NCBI GenBank assembly: GCA_004154925.1
Contig: QJNS01000139.1
Coordinates: 1-64,000, forward strand
Length of the DNA: 64,000 bases
Source of the DNA: Monosporascus cannonballus
Taxonomy: Eukaryota; Ascomycota; Sordariomycetes; Xylariales
Direction of reading: 5' to 3'
The notes under the pieces were generated by a model that saw only the letters and a list, made by a program, of their open reading frames with translations, made no database searches and was not told where the DNA came from. The position numbers and the translations under genes are program-made. This document shows, in pieces, positions 1 through 10,471 of the stretch (position 1 is its first letter; each line of letters begins with the position of its first letter).

Positions 1-66
1 AACAACGGCAACAACAACGGCAACAACAACGGCAACAACAACGGCAACAACAACGGCAACAATAAC
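1..66 (+). repeat. 12-bp coding minisatellite (Asn-Asn-Asn-Gly)
   Basis: About five tandem copies of AACAACAACGGC run from the left edge and decay after position 60 into AATAACGACAAC. The unit is in frame with the coding sequence above, so copy-number changes would only lengthen or shorten the linker. Confidence 0.9.
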
Positions 67-574
67 GACAACACCGGGAACGGAGCTGTAAGTTGCCCGG
101 CAACATCCCCATCGGAGAACGTCTGTGGAGAGCAGTTCACTAACCCCATCTCAACAGATCGCTGAGGGCACTGGAGCGGTCAGCGACCCCGTCACTGGGA
201 CCTTCCTGGGGTTTGAGGCCTCGTCGCTCGGCCTCGACTTCGGCACCTGCGTCCCGACGGTGAAGTTCGAGGAGTCGCTCAACGGCCGCGCGCCCGGCGA
301 GTTCGCCTTCCAGGCCATCGACCCCGTCGTCAACAAGGGCCAGCAGGAGGCGCTGAACCCGGCCATCATCTTCAACCGCATCTGCGACCAGCTGGTCAAC
401 GTCTGCGGCGCCGCCGACGCCGCCGTCGAGGCCTGCCAGACCGCCCAGGCCGAGCTCTCCACCGGCCCCAAGGACGAGACCACCGCCAACGCCTGGAACG
501 AGGCGCTGGGCTTCGCCGGCACGGATATCAACCCCGATAACGCCCCTCAAGAGGGTCTCGTTGGTCACACGTAA
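1..574 (+). CDS. Asn/Gly-rich low-complexity secreted-type protein, 3' part
   Basis: This is the 3' end of a gene that starts before the window. Exon sequence 1-87 encodes a run of Asn with a Gly every fourth residue, built on a 12-bp DNA repeat. A 70-bp intron follows at 88-157 (GTAAGT donor, a CACTAAC branch site, CAG acceptor). The second exon, 158-574, is in phase and ends at TAA. The C-terminal domain is about 138 residues with four cysteines (in FGTC, RICD, NVCG and EACQ) and ends QEGLVGHT. Fungal proteins with this layout, an N/G-rich linker followed by a small Cys-containing domain, are often mislabelled circumsporozoite-like or S17-like; they are probably extracellular or wall-associated, and their function is unknown. 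The signal peptide would lie outside the window. A start inside 125-157 is unlikely because that stretch is intron. Confidence 0.72.
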
Positions 575-1135
575 GGTGGTTGAGACCATTCTGTCTTCGT
601 TGACGAGATAATTCTAGCGGACGGGGGAATAGCGATCTAATTTTATTGTGCGGACTTTAACTGCTGTGCTATGCGTTATGATGTATGACTTTAGACGTAC
701 CTTGATAAACGAAATGAATTCTATGTTCGATGAATCGGAGAATTCGTGCTAGACTCCCAAGTCGTTGGTTACCAAGCAACCAGAAGGAACTCGACTCTAA
801 AATCATTGTGTTAAAGCCAGTACTCCTATCATTAGGTTAAACTCTGTGATGCCCAATTCCTGCCGCAATCCAACGTCCAACGTCCATGAACTACATTGAA
901 TAACTCGAATGTATCCTCATAGTCTGACAGAGACAGGCGGAGCCGATAATTGCCGTAGCGCCTTAAGACCCAGGTGAGCTTTTACCCCTTGTGAGTATCC
1001 CCCAGTAGGCTAATCTAATCCGCCTTCCTGGCCTCTCATAGCCGCCCTTATCGACGGTGCGCTGATATAGGGAGGGGAACTGAGGCTAAGACTGCTACAT
1101 AATGTCTTCGCCTAGAGGGTATCCTATTACGTGGG
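575..1135. other. Intergenic, convergent genes
   Basis: This is about 560 bp between two genes that face each other, so it should contain both 3' UTRs. I see no RNA gene, repeat or supported reading frame in it. Confidence 0.6.
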
Positions 1136-1906
1136 CTATAACTCTCGCTGTTCGCGACGGGACATCCATCCCCTGATGCGTTTTGGAGGGGTCGCATTCA
1201 GGAGGCTCGACTTGAGCGCGGTGGGATGGGTGAATCTCGCCATGAACTCCCGATCGGAGGCAAGTACCGTGGTGGAACGGAAGGTGCCCGGGCTACGGAC
1301 CAGGACCACATCGACCTCCCGCAGGATCTCCCTGGTGCAGTCGGCGTTGAAATCCTCCAGCAGCGTCCTGTGGTCCTCGAGGGTGCGCCTCTCCCTCCAC
1401 AGGATCCGCCAGCCCTGTCCCGGGCGTGTCAGGATCCGTACCACGTGGTCGTACAGCTCCCCCATGCGGAGCTCCCCCTCGTGCACGAGGGACACGTTCT
1501 CCGACGGCGTCACGACGCCGAGCGCCCGCAGCGGCGGCTGCTGCACGTGCATCGACCGCCAGCTGGCGTCCGCCCGCATGAACGGCCCGGGGTTCCGCGC
1601 CAGCGGCAGGGACTCGATCTCGGTGCGGTCCCAGAAGCCCTCCGACGTGTTAATCACGAAGGGTGCGAAGAAGGACGCGAAGACCTCCGAGAGCAGCGGG
1701 TTGAGCGTCGGGCCCTGCGACGACAACGGCGGTGGCCCCGGTCGGAAGTACAGGTGCGTCTGCACGGCCGGCGACGAGACGATGATCTCGTGCCATTGCC
1801 TGCAGACCCGCTGGGCCGAAATGAGAATGCTCCGGATGTCGCATTGGAGGAATATTCCCTCCAGGAGCTCAGGCGTCGAGAGGACGGCGGCCATTGTCGG
1901 TGCCAT
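1136..1906 (-). CDS. F-box domain protein
   Basis: A single exon encodes 256 residues, from ATG at 1906-1904 to the stop at 1136. An in-frame second ATG at 1894-1892 (residue 5) is an equally good start. Residues of about 9-50 read ELLEGIFLQCDIRSIL, then RVCRQWHEIIVSSPAVQ, which is the fungal F-box pattern: a leucine-rich helix, then a VCRxWxxxI motif, then SPxxQ. By family knowledge the F-box binds Skp1 of an SCF ubiquitin ligase, or acts in an SCF-independent complex. The C-terminal 200 residues have no WD40 or LRR repeats, so the substrate cannot be predicted. Many ascomycetes carry expanded families of short F-box proteins of this size. The gene ends tail to tail with the gene to its left. 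Confidence 0.82.
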   Translation of the reverse strand: MAPTMAAVLSTPELLEGIFLQCDIRSILISAQRVCRQWHEIIVSSPAVQTHLYFRPGPPPLSSQGPTLNPLLSEVFASFFAPFVINTSEGFWDRTEIESLPLARNPGPFMRADASWRSMHVQQPPLRALGVVTPSENVSLVHEGELRMGELYDHVVRILTRPGQGWRILWRERRTLEDHRTLLEDFNADCTREILREVDVVLVRSPGTFRSTTVLASDREFMARFTHPTALKSSLLNATPPKRIRGWMSRREQREL

Positions 1907-2945
1907 GACATGACATGTAGCTTGAACCGAAGGGACACCGGCCTATGGTTAAGTAACGGTTGCCGAAACCGGTCGTACAATGGTTGAATGATAACTGCGG
2001 CGCGATTAACGACCGAGGAGACTGTCAGGAGCAATCCGGGTTGCCGGGTACATATTTAGATGGTGATCAAGCTTGAGAGCTGAGTATGACGCACATTCTC
2101 AGCTGAATACGAGCCGGATACATTGCTTGAGGCATCGCTTAGTTGGCAGCCCCGTTTATGCAATACTATATCTAGCAATTTCCCGGCTGGCCCCCCTTTA
2201 TACCTCATGCACTTATATAAGCCTTCCTACATGGAATGTCCACCACTCCGTGTTATGCAGCCACATCGTAGGATCATTGACAGCCTTCGACATTCCAACC
2301 AATATAGAATTACGTTTGGATGATTCCAAAGGTAATCCGGCAACCGCCGGAATGACGGGAAAGATAGTCACGCCAACATAACTCATGATATCCTTCCTTT
2401 CAATTAACATTCAAGGAAACAGTTAAGTATGGCTTGTGTGCCTTTCAGGGGCAAATTCGATACAGATGATCATTCTGTTATTTGGAATAGTTCGCAGAAA
2501 GCAGCCACATCGCGCTGTAAATCCTCTAGTGATATCATCACATACAGGATAAACAACCTTTATAACTGCTTTAACTATTACCGTGACTCGGGAAAATGAG
2601 ACCATTTCCTATAGTCATAGGATTGGCGCCAGCTCATCCCGGGTGCACCCCTGCGGGATCCTAATCTCCTCCTACCCTGCGATAGAGAGCATCAAACAGA
2701 AGAATACTGCTAACTGTCAGATACATGCAGTTTTAATGCATAGGTAACCAATCATAGCACCTGGATGGGGTTCAAGAAGGTCTGGGATGACATTGTGTCG
2801 GCACGCAGGATCCAACACCGGCGATGTCTCACTGAGGTGAAACGAATACGTTCGGGTTCACTAATAACGTAACGTTGTAGTCAAGACCAATTGTCCTCGC
2901 CGTGGAGTAGTAATAATGCCAGGTAACGTCTCGACTACACAAGAC
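1907..2945. other. Intergenic region without supported gene
   Basis: About 1 kb contains the 5' flank of the F-box gene and the 3' flank of the GH31 gene. Short open frames near 2073-2605 overlap in several frames, have no recognisable domain and start at non-ATG codons or lack context, so I do not call them. Confidence 0.55.
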
Positions 2946-5900
2946 TCACGACCAACTCAAAACCCACTCAGTCCGCCAGGCACCCGTAGCCGTCAACATA
3001 TCCAAGCCCCGGACCTTCAGCAAATGTTTCGAATCGTCAAACTCCCAATGGCTGCCTTTGAGGGCCATCCCGTTTAACTTCACCGTCGTCACATCCTCCC
3101 TGATCCCCATGACAGTCACATTACCGAGTGGGTTCGTATCCACGAACTCGCCCTGCGGCGTTGCTTTAAGCGACCCGTGAGCCGCGGTGAACTATAATCG
3201 CTAGTCAGCAACGCCTCTTCGCGTTGACGGAATTGAAAAGACCTACATCGACCCATGTCGTGGCGTCCGGCACGAGACTCTCGCCATCATCGAGGTAGAG
3301 GCCGCCCGACGCCTCGCCATGCCTGTCGAGCCCCACTAATAAGCTCCATGGACTCGCCCTGACGTCTGCGGTCGTCAACCCCGGCTGCTGCATCGGGACG
3401 GCGTTTCCACCCCGCACGTAGACGGGGATGTGGCCCAGCGGTGCGTCAATCGTCACGTTCTGGCCGGCGGCGACGCCCGAGATCGCCGTCTGGTTGTACC
3501 AGTCATACCACACGGTGCCGGAGCCGACGCCGGGGAAGACGCCGTCGACTGTCGCGGCGCCCCGGACCAGGCAAGGCGTGACGAGGATCGCGCCGCCGAG
3601 GAGGAACTGCCGGTCGGCGCTCGCGAGCCACGGCTCGTCCGGGAACTCCCAGGCCAGGGCGCGCATCGTCGCGGACCCTGTCGAGTGGCTCAGGTAGAAC
3701 GTCGTGTACAGGTACGGCAGCAGCGCGTAGCGGATCCGCATGGCGGCCCTCGCGGCGTCCGCCACGGCCGGCCACACGTACGGCTCCTGGCTCGTCGCCT
3801 CCTGCACGTTGTGGTTCCGGTAAAAGGGGAAGAATGCGGAGAGCTGCATCCAGCGCGAGCACAGCTCGGCGTCGGCGTCACCAGTGAATCCGCATGTGTC
3901 GACGCCGAACATGGGGATGCCGAAGAGCGAGTAGGACAGCGCTTGTGGAATGGAGAAGTACATGAAAGCCCAGAGGGAGTAGTTATCGCCCCTGTTAAAG
4001 TGTCAGCAAACCTTGGCTCAAACGAATGGATTGGATTGACCACCTACCCCCAGTGACCAGCCCACTTGCCAGACCCAGCGAACTGCGATCGCCCGATGAT
4101 GAAAGGCCGCTTTGTTGGGAAGAGATTGAGGAGTGCATGATACGTGGCGTTCAGAATCTGATGCCCGTAGAGGTTATGAACATCATACTCGAGAATACCG
4201 CCATGATGGGTCGCGTTGGGACTGACGGCCTTGACAGCTAGATCTCCGTGCCAGTTATTTATCGTGTAAGGAGGATAGTTGACGTTCCTCACTCCTGGAG
4301 TGGGCGTCGTGCGGAGATACGAAGTCGGAGAAGTGGGCTCTACCGTCCCCGCAAGTGATGCGGCGGCCGAGTTAGCGGGCGAAGAGGCTGCGTCTGCTTC
4401 AGTCGCGTTCGTCAGGTTGAGGGCTTCGGGATAGATTAAATCCACATTTCCGGGTCCTTCCGGCAGCGAGAGCAGTGGATGGATCGGGTTCAACAACCGG
4501 CCTTTGCTGCCGCAGCTTCCCACACAGAAGGACGTCACTTCTGACATGTCGATCCAGATACCGTCAAATTTGATCTTACTGTAATACTCGGAGATTTCAG
4601 ACGTCCACCACCGATTAGTGCCAGTTCCGTTGAAGACGGCACCAATCCAGTCAGGAAACACTAGGCTATACTTAGCCTTCTATTCTTGGTATCTAGCATC
4701 AAGCTTACCCGTATATCCCGGCCAGACCTCGCCGATGTAGAGCGACCCATCGGGATTCAGGATGAATGCGTCCTGAGCGACCCCTCTATCAAATGGTGGA
4801 TAAGCATCGGATGTGTTCTCCGGATTTGGCGCGTAGATTGCGGCATCGATGATGGGAACATAGTGCTGCTTATTTTCGTGCAGGCGGGCGAGGAAGTTGT
4901 CTCCTTCGTCATAGGGAAAGCGGACCGGGTCGTTTTCGAAATCACGATACTGTTTCATGTAGTCAATGTCACCTATGGCCTTGTAAGTGACCACATTGAA
5001 ACTAGCCGCAGCCCCCTTAAATGTGTTGGCACTAACTCCATATTGTCTCGAGGGGTATCTCGGACTCCTCGAAGCTGTCCAGAACCTCTTGGAGCTCTGT
5101 CCAGTTATTATAGCCCCATCGACACTGGTGATATCCAAAGGTCCAATACTGCTGCATGGCTGGGAGGCCAGCAGCGCTCTTCTGGTAGGCCTTCGTGATC
5201 TCATCATGCGTCGGGCCCTGGTAGAAGTAGAGATCGATGCTACCACCTAACGCTCTCCAGGTGATGCTAGACTCGTGGAGAAGCACTTCCTGCGGATGAG
5301 CGTTGCGCTGGAAAACGCCATGGGAAAACGACTTGTACAAAGCTGATTTGTCTGTTGCGTTTGCCATATAAGTTAAGTCTCCCGTCTCATCATCCACTTC
5401 GAAGTAGCGCGTATCCAGGTAGAACGGATGGTTCCCATAGATGTTCGCGTCTATAACATCGCCGACATCCGCTGCGAAGAACGTCCCTAAGCTCAGTTAG
5501 GTATCCTAACGTCCCCAACGTGGTCCGCGTCACACCTACGGGTCAAATTATTTCCAAGCCTAAAGCCGTGAATAACCTCCCCTAGTCCGTAGAGATTGTA
5601 GTTCTCTGGGAGAGGTGAGCCGAACTCGATGAACTGGTCTTCATACACAATCTGGGTGTTCTCAGTTGTGAACAAGACGTCTCCTGTGGACTTCCTCTTG
5701 ACAGCAAACGAGAAAGTCGGGTCATTACTCCAAGAAAACTTAATGTCGCTCTCAGAAGCGAAGTCACCCGACCCTGACTCAACGGCTGGCTTCGGGATTA
5801 ATTCCTGGGGTAGGACAAACCAAGTGTAATTCTCGAGGCCAACGTACTTCGGCAGTATCTCGACATGTAGTCGGTCAACCGCCTGATACTCGACAAGAAC

Positions 5901-6200
5901 ACTTAGTGCGCTAATGTCGTTCCCGTAGACGTTGCAAGGCGTTCCTGCTAAGATAAGATCTGCGGTTAAGCCGTTGGCTGTCGTCTCGACGTTCACGGCC
6001 CTGTATCCCGGACAGACGGTCTGTGGATCGACAGCCTGGGGATCGATAATGTTGGGAATGACAGGCTGGCCCTCGTTAGCAGTAGCGGGTACCGTGAACA
6101 CGGGGCCCGAAGCGGGGGTTGTAGTTGTAGTCCGTTGCCCCTGGATAAGGCGTGAGATACCGAGGAGACATCCCGAAAGGAGCAAAATTGCTCGCATCAT
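2946..6200 (-). CDS. Secreted alpha-glucosidase, glycoside hydrolase family 31
   Basis: The gene has six exons on the minus strand: 6200-5540, 5486-5037, 4972-4709, 4660-4048, 3991-3247 and 3191-2946. The introns are 53, 64, 48, 56 and 55 bp, and all phases agree, giving 992 residues. The start at 6200 opens with a hydrophobic signal peptide (MMRAILLLSGCLLG). The GH31 nucleophile motif DGIWIDMSE lies around residue 496. The general acid/base motif HWGGDNYS, around residue 665, is created by the splice at 4048/3991. GVDTCGF is the second family signature. Length and spacing match secreted Aspergillus-type alpha-glucosidases, which release glucose from the non-reducing ends of maltose, malto-oligosaccharides and starch. 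The frame is intact and many N-glycosylation sequons are present. Substrate preference (maltase, isomaltase or transglycosylation) cannot be read from the sequence. No starch-utilisation partner gene is adjacent. Confidence 0.95.
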
Positions 6201-8749
6201 CGTGCCTCGTTTGATATGCCCAGAATACCAGCTCCAGGTCACGATAGCCGACAGCATAAAGCTGCCAATGAGGATCGCACGCGAAACATAACTCAGTTGG
6301 TCCAGCCAAACCTCGAAATGGGACACGGCTTCCGTAAAAGGCCCGGGGTTCAAGGAAGGCGCCTCGAGCACGGCCCGCCCCCCATTGAGATTGGCTAGGA
6401 GATGTAAATAATCCATCTTCGCTTGAACATCACCATAGGCGGCAGGAAGGTGCCATTACATTACGAAGAATATATGGCGTAGCAGCGATCCAGGCCAGAA
6501 ATGTCGTTGAAATTATTGGTACTAGTGGACTGAGCTCGATGTCTCATTGGGTGCCACAGACTTGGCGCGGCCAGAAGTGCCGGCAATCTGAGAAAACGAG
6601 AGGTCCTTTGGGTGGTCTAAAGATGATGATGATGTTAGGTACAAGTCTGGTCCTGAGCTTCAGTAGAAATACCCCTCATGTACTGTGTGGCACCTTCCTT
6701 CAGAAGTACCTGCCATCTATCTGGTGGGTCTCTTAGAACGCGGGGAAGCAGCCGGGGGTGGAGCAGGAGTGCCGGTGTCGGTACCGGGGTGGGCGGCATT
6801 AGTTGGATTTGCATTACTGTTTAACTTTCCAGGGGTGTATTACTATTGATCTCGCGTTATATCGAGCCATTATGTTGACTTATAACAAGATAATGACTGC
6901 AAGGGTGAAACAAGATACGGAAATATATGTTTCTCAATTTATGGTATAAAACAAAACCCCACGCTAATCTCGTCATCACGTTAGACCAAGTTGGTCCTAT
7001 AACGCTAGGATTGTGACATCGACCGCGTGCTGATAAGATATGTGGGAGTTTGGGGTTTGTATTCCAATTTTTTTTTTCTGATGACTGAGCCGGGGGCCTT
7101 ATTGGAGGACTCGGGGTTGTCCTAAGACTTTTCTTCTTAAAGCTGGTACTGCATAACTTGCATGACCGCAGTTCAGTGAAGTAGTAATTGAGCTTGTCAC
7201 TCCAGTCTATGATTTACAGAAATTCGAACGAGGAAGCTGAGGACACGGACGTTAGTCATTATGATTGACATTGGGGTCTCCCAATGCGCGAGACCGCAGG
7301 GAACTCGACACTGCGTTTGAGACTAGGGGTCCGTCCAGACCAGCCGAAGGCATGCAGCCTTCCTTCAGCAGACGTGATATAGAATTGCGCTTCCCCTTTA
7401 TCATTCGCCGAGCTGCCCGTAGTTTGTAGATCCGACTCCCCCCCCCCCCACGATTCCCCTTCCTCATTGCGATCGCCCTATTTTCCCACGCCGAGGCGGT
7501 GGGTTTTCCTTCTTCTGTGTTCCTAAACCATTCTCCGTATGGATTTCTGTTTAGTAACTCTGTATCGGCTTTGCGGGGACGGTTTTGACGCTGAGAATTG
7601 GCGGTATTTACGGCGGCCCCGGGTCTCGGTGTCGGATCAGGAGTCCAGTCTCCTTTCGATGATACTCCAAAACACATCGCGTAATTCAAGTTAAATCACG
7701 AAGAGAGTATGTGGAGAGTAGTGTAACGGTGTAGTTGAATCCTCTACCAGGAACCTTCTCAATGGGTCGTAACACCAGAGGGTAGGGGGCTTTTGTACTG
7801 CTTCATATTCTCGGATATTATCTCTTGTTACATGTTGTCACATGCGGTCGATAATTCCATTAGCACTAACCGGACAAAGGCAGAGAAGAGGTTATACGGG
7901 CTTTATAACCCTTCCAAGTTAGCCGAAGACAGAACAAAAGAAATGACATGCTGCATTCAGATCTGACAAACTGGCATATTTCACCTCTAACTAAAGTATA
8001 CTATGCTGGGAGTTCGATGAGGCGACTGGTTCTCAGAGCAATAAGAAATAACCTGTTGATACTCTTTTAGCGAGCAGCAATTTCAACATTCCAGAGCTTC
8101 GACGAGACCAAAGGATTCGCATCGCAGCATAGCTACCTGGGCGCCTACATACTGTGACGTTTTGGTCATCGTAGAGATTATCCTGTTACCTGCAATGCTT
8201 TGGTGGGAACAACTGGTTCCCCTTTTAGTCGGGTCTGGATACGGGTTAGTTCAAGGGGTTGTATCGTCCATAACATCAAGCCGCAAGCGAATATCTGTAT
8301 CTCAATAAAATGGGAATCGTATTACTCCTCCCGTGGTCTTGGCGACGAATGCTACCATAGGACTGCCTGACTTCTATCTCATTGTATAAAGGTGTATATC
8401 AGGGCGTGTTGAAGGTGTAAAAAGACCGGTTCTAGCCACCTTGTAAATTTAAGGTAGAGAACAATTGAACACCGATAGTTGCATGTACATAAATTCGCTT
8501 AAGCCAATGAGATTAATGCGTTACCGGGGTCTGCCCATTGGCACCTTTTCCCATTCGCTGCCCACCGAAGCTTTTGAGCTCCAACTTCACCTTCGGAATT
8601 CATATCGAACATTCATTCCGCTTACGAACACAAGGCATTGAAGATCACGTCGACCTCCGCGCGAGGAATAGAAAAGATATACAACAGATACCTGTACCTT
8701 AACCGACGGAGCTGAGTATCGATAAATACAATCAAGCAACTTGCCAAAC
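6201..8749. other. Large divergent intergenic region
   Basis: This 2.5-kb gap separates divergently transcribed GH31 and YTH1 genes and must hold both promoters. The GH31 frame stays open upstream to an ATG at 6416. A 145-codon open frame on the minus strand at 7252-7689 starts at TTG, includes a poly-Gly stretch made by a run of C near 7439-7449, and resembles nothing I know. I do not call a gene here. Confidence 0.5.
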
Positions 8750-9532
8750 ATGGCGACCGCGAGCGCCTCCTCACCTGGCGACCTGGCGCAACAAATCCTG
8801 AACCACAAAGCGCCGAGCTACAGCTTCACATTCTCGCCGTTCCTGCGCGCGACGTACGGCCACGGGCTGCCGCCGAACCGGCCGATATGCAAGGCGTTCG
8901 TGGCGGGGCACTGCCCCCTGGGCGCGGACTGCGCGGACCGGCACGTGGGCGCCTCGACGGCGGCGGCGCACAGCGGCAACGCCTCCTACAACTCGCTCGT
9001 GTGCAAGCACTGGCTGCGCGCCCTGTGCAAGAAGGGCGAGAGCTGCGAGTTCCTGCACGAGTACAACCTGCGCAAGATGCCCGAGTGCAACTTCTTCGTG
9101 CGCAACGGCTACTGCTCCAACGGCGACGAGTGCCTCTATCTGCACATCGCCCCCCAGAGCAAGCTGCCGCCCTGCCCGCACTACGACCGGGGGTTCTGCC
9201 CCCTCGGCCCCAACTGCAGCAGGAAGCACGTCCGCCGCAAGCTGTGCCCCTACTACCTCGCCGGCTTCTGCCCCGACGGCCGCGCCTGCAAGGAGGGCGC
9301 CCACCCGCGCTGGGAGACGAACCTCGAGAAGCCCGTCGCCAAGAGCGAGGTGGTGCCGGAGGAGCCGGCGAGGAGGGACGACGGGTACGGCGATGACGAC
9401 TTCAGAGACGGCGGACGCGGTGACAGAGATCAGAGGAGTGGTGGGCGAGGCGATAGGTTTGGTGGAGGCAGGGGAGGGCGGTGGCGTGGAAGAGGCGACC
9501 GCAAATTTAGAGGGGGTAGGGGACATCACTAG
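8750..9532 (+). CDS. YTH1: mRNA 3'-end-processing protein Yth1 (CPSF30), five CCCH zinc fingers
   Basis: A single exon encodes 260 residues. The ATG at 8750 (MATASASSPG) is chosen because the codon nine bases upstream is TTG. Five CCCH zinc fingers lie at residues of about 47-65, 85-103, 112-132, 142-160 and 166-185. They are followed by an acidic linker and an Arg/Gly-rich tail of about 45 residues ending GGRGHH. The order and spacing, with signatures such as CKHWLRALCKKG and CPHYDRGFCPLGPNC, identify the CPSF30/Yth1 subunit of the cleavage and polyadenylation factor. Family knowledge: in the nucleus it contacts the AAUAAA-like signal and bridges to Fip1 and poly(A) polymerase; the gene is essential in yeast. 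The frame is complete. No intron is needed, which is simpler than in many relatives. Confidence 0.96.
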   Translation: MATASASSPGDLAQQILNHKAPSYSFTFSPFLRATYGHGLPPNRPICKAFVAGHCPLGADCADRHVGASTAAAHSGNASYNSLVCKHWLRALCKKGESCEFLHEYNLRKMPECNFFVRNGYCSNGDECLYLHIAPQSKLPPCPHYDRGFCPLGPNCSRKHVRRKLCPYYLAGFCPDGRACKEGAHPRWETNLEKPVAKSEVVPEEPARRDDGYGDDDFRDGGRGDRDQRSGGRGDRFGGGRGGRWRGRGDRKFRGGRGHH

Positions 9533-10471
9533 AGACGGTCGCCGGAATCTCTCTCTCGAAGAAGGCACGAGCCCTGGTAGCCAAAATTCTGGCAACGCCG
9601 AGGGCCTACCATTACTTCATGACCGAAACGCCCCAACCTTGCACACGCAGGCGCAGGAACGCGAGGGCTATCACTACGCGGAGATGAAACCCTGCCGTCA
9701 TGTTTCTACACTGACCATCGGCCACGAATCCGTCCCAGGGATCGGAGAATCCCCCAACACAGGCAAAAGGACGACGTTCGGGTATCAATCAACCGGGGAA
9801 GCTCACGTCGCTGAGCAGTCATCCGCCTTTCCCAGCTCTGAAATATTCGACGCGGGGAGTATATCCTATTCGAGTCTAAAGAGGGGGACAAGAACGTCGT
9901 GGGGGGCAAAAGCGGTACCACTAATAATAGTGATGAAAGCATGACTCAAAACGAATGCTCACGTTAGTGCCTGACCGGACTCCTCTTATAATATAGGTGG
10001 TCGGGCTTGAATAGTTCTCTGGGGAGGACGTCGGCAGATATGAGCATTCTAGCCCGCAGGGAAGCTTATCGTGAAGCTGCGGCGCGAGCATTTCATGTTA
10101 TAAACGAACAGGAATAATACCAAACCGAAGCGTCTACCCATTGGAAGCCGCCAGGATGAATACATAGAAATACTTCTATTCCCCATGCCAGTTGTGAAAC
10201 TACCTACCCGGGAACATATGCATAAGTATGAACGGGGTTGTCATTTGTACGGTCTCCAAGATCGATATGTATAATCCATAGCCATTCACCATCATAACAA
10301 TTCCAACCAAGGTGTATTTCATTCAAGCCCCCACCCTACACCTCCTCTCACCCTGTCCTGCCCTGCCTTGCCCTGCCTTGCCCTGCCTTGCCCTGCCTTG
10401 CCCTGCCTTGCCCCTGCCCTCCGTCCCTCATATCGCGCGCGAACTCCCCGATCAAAATTAATCGAATGAAA
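9533..10471. other. Convergent intergenic region
   Basis: This 939-bp stretch holds the 3' ends of YTH1 and the DUF1776 gene. A 183-codon open frame beginning inside YTH1 and running to 9944 is an out-of-frame read-through of the Arg/Gly tail, not a gene. A 10-bp minisatellite sits close to the DUF1776 stop codon. Confidence 0.6.
10351..10420 (+). repeat. 10-bp minisatellite CCCTGCCTTG
   Basis: Five perfect head-to-tail copies of CCCTGCCTTG lie at 10361-10410, flanked by one degenerate copy on each side. They are in the 3' flank of the DUF1776 gene, about 50-120 bp beyond its stop codon, so they are probably transcribed as a purine-rich tract in the 3' UTR. Confidence 0.95.

Noticed and set aside
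125..157. Protein start within the first gene at position 125
   Set aside because: The codon is GTG and lies inside a well-formed intron (88-157), and the upstream exon joins in phase.
2073..2605. Several 60-100-codon frames between the F-box and GH31 genes
   Set aside because: They are short, in conflicting frames, mostly without ATG, and fall in flanking regions.
7252..7689. 145-codon open frame on the minus strand between GH31 and YTH1
   Set aside because: It starts at TTG, includes a poly-Gly run made by a C homopolymer, has no recognisable domain, and lies in the promoter region of two divergent genes.
8771..9595. 274-codon minus-strand frame opposite YTH1
   Set aside because: It is an antisense shadow of a GC-rich coding region; the plus strand encodes five CCCH zinc fingers.
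9393..9944. 183-codon plus-strand frame overlapping the end of YTH1
   Set aside because: It is the shifted frame of the Arg/Gly-rich tail and then runs into non-coding DNA; YTH1 ends with a family-typical tail at 9532.
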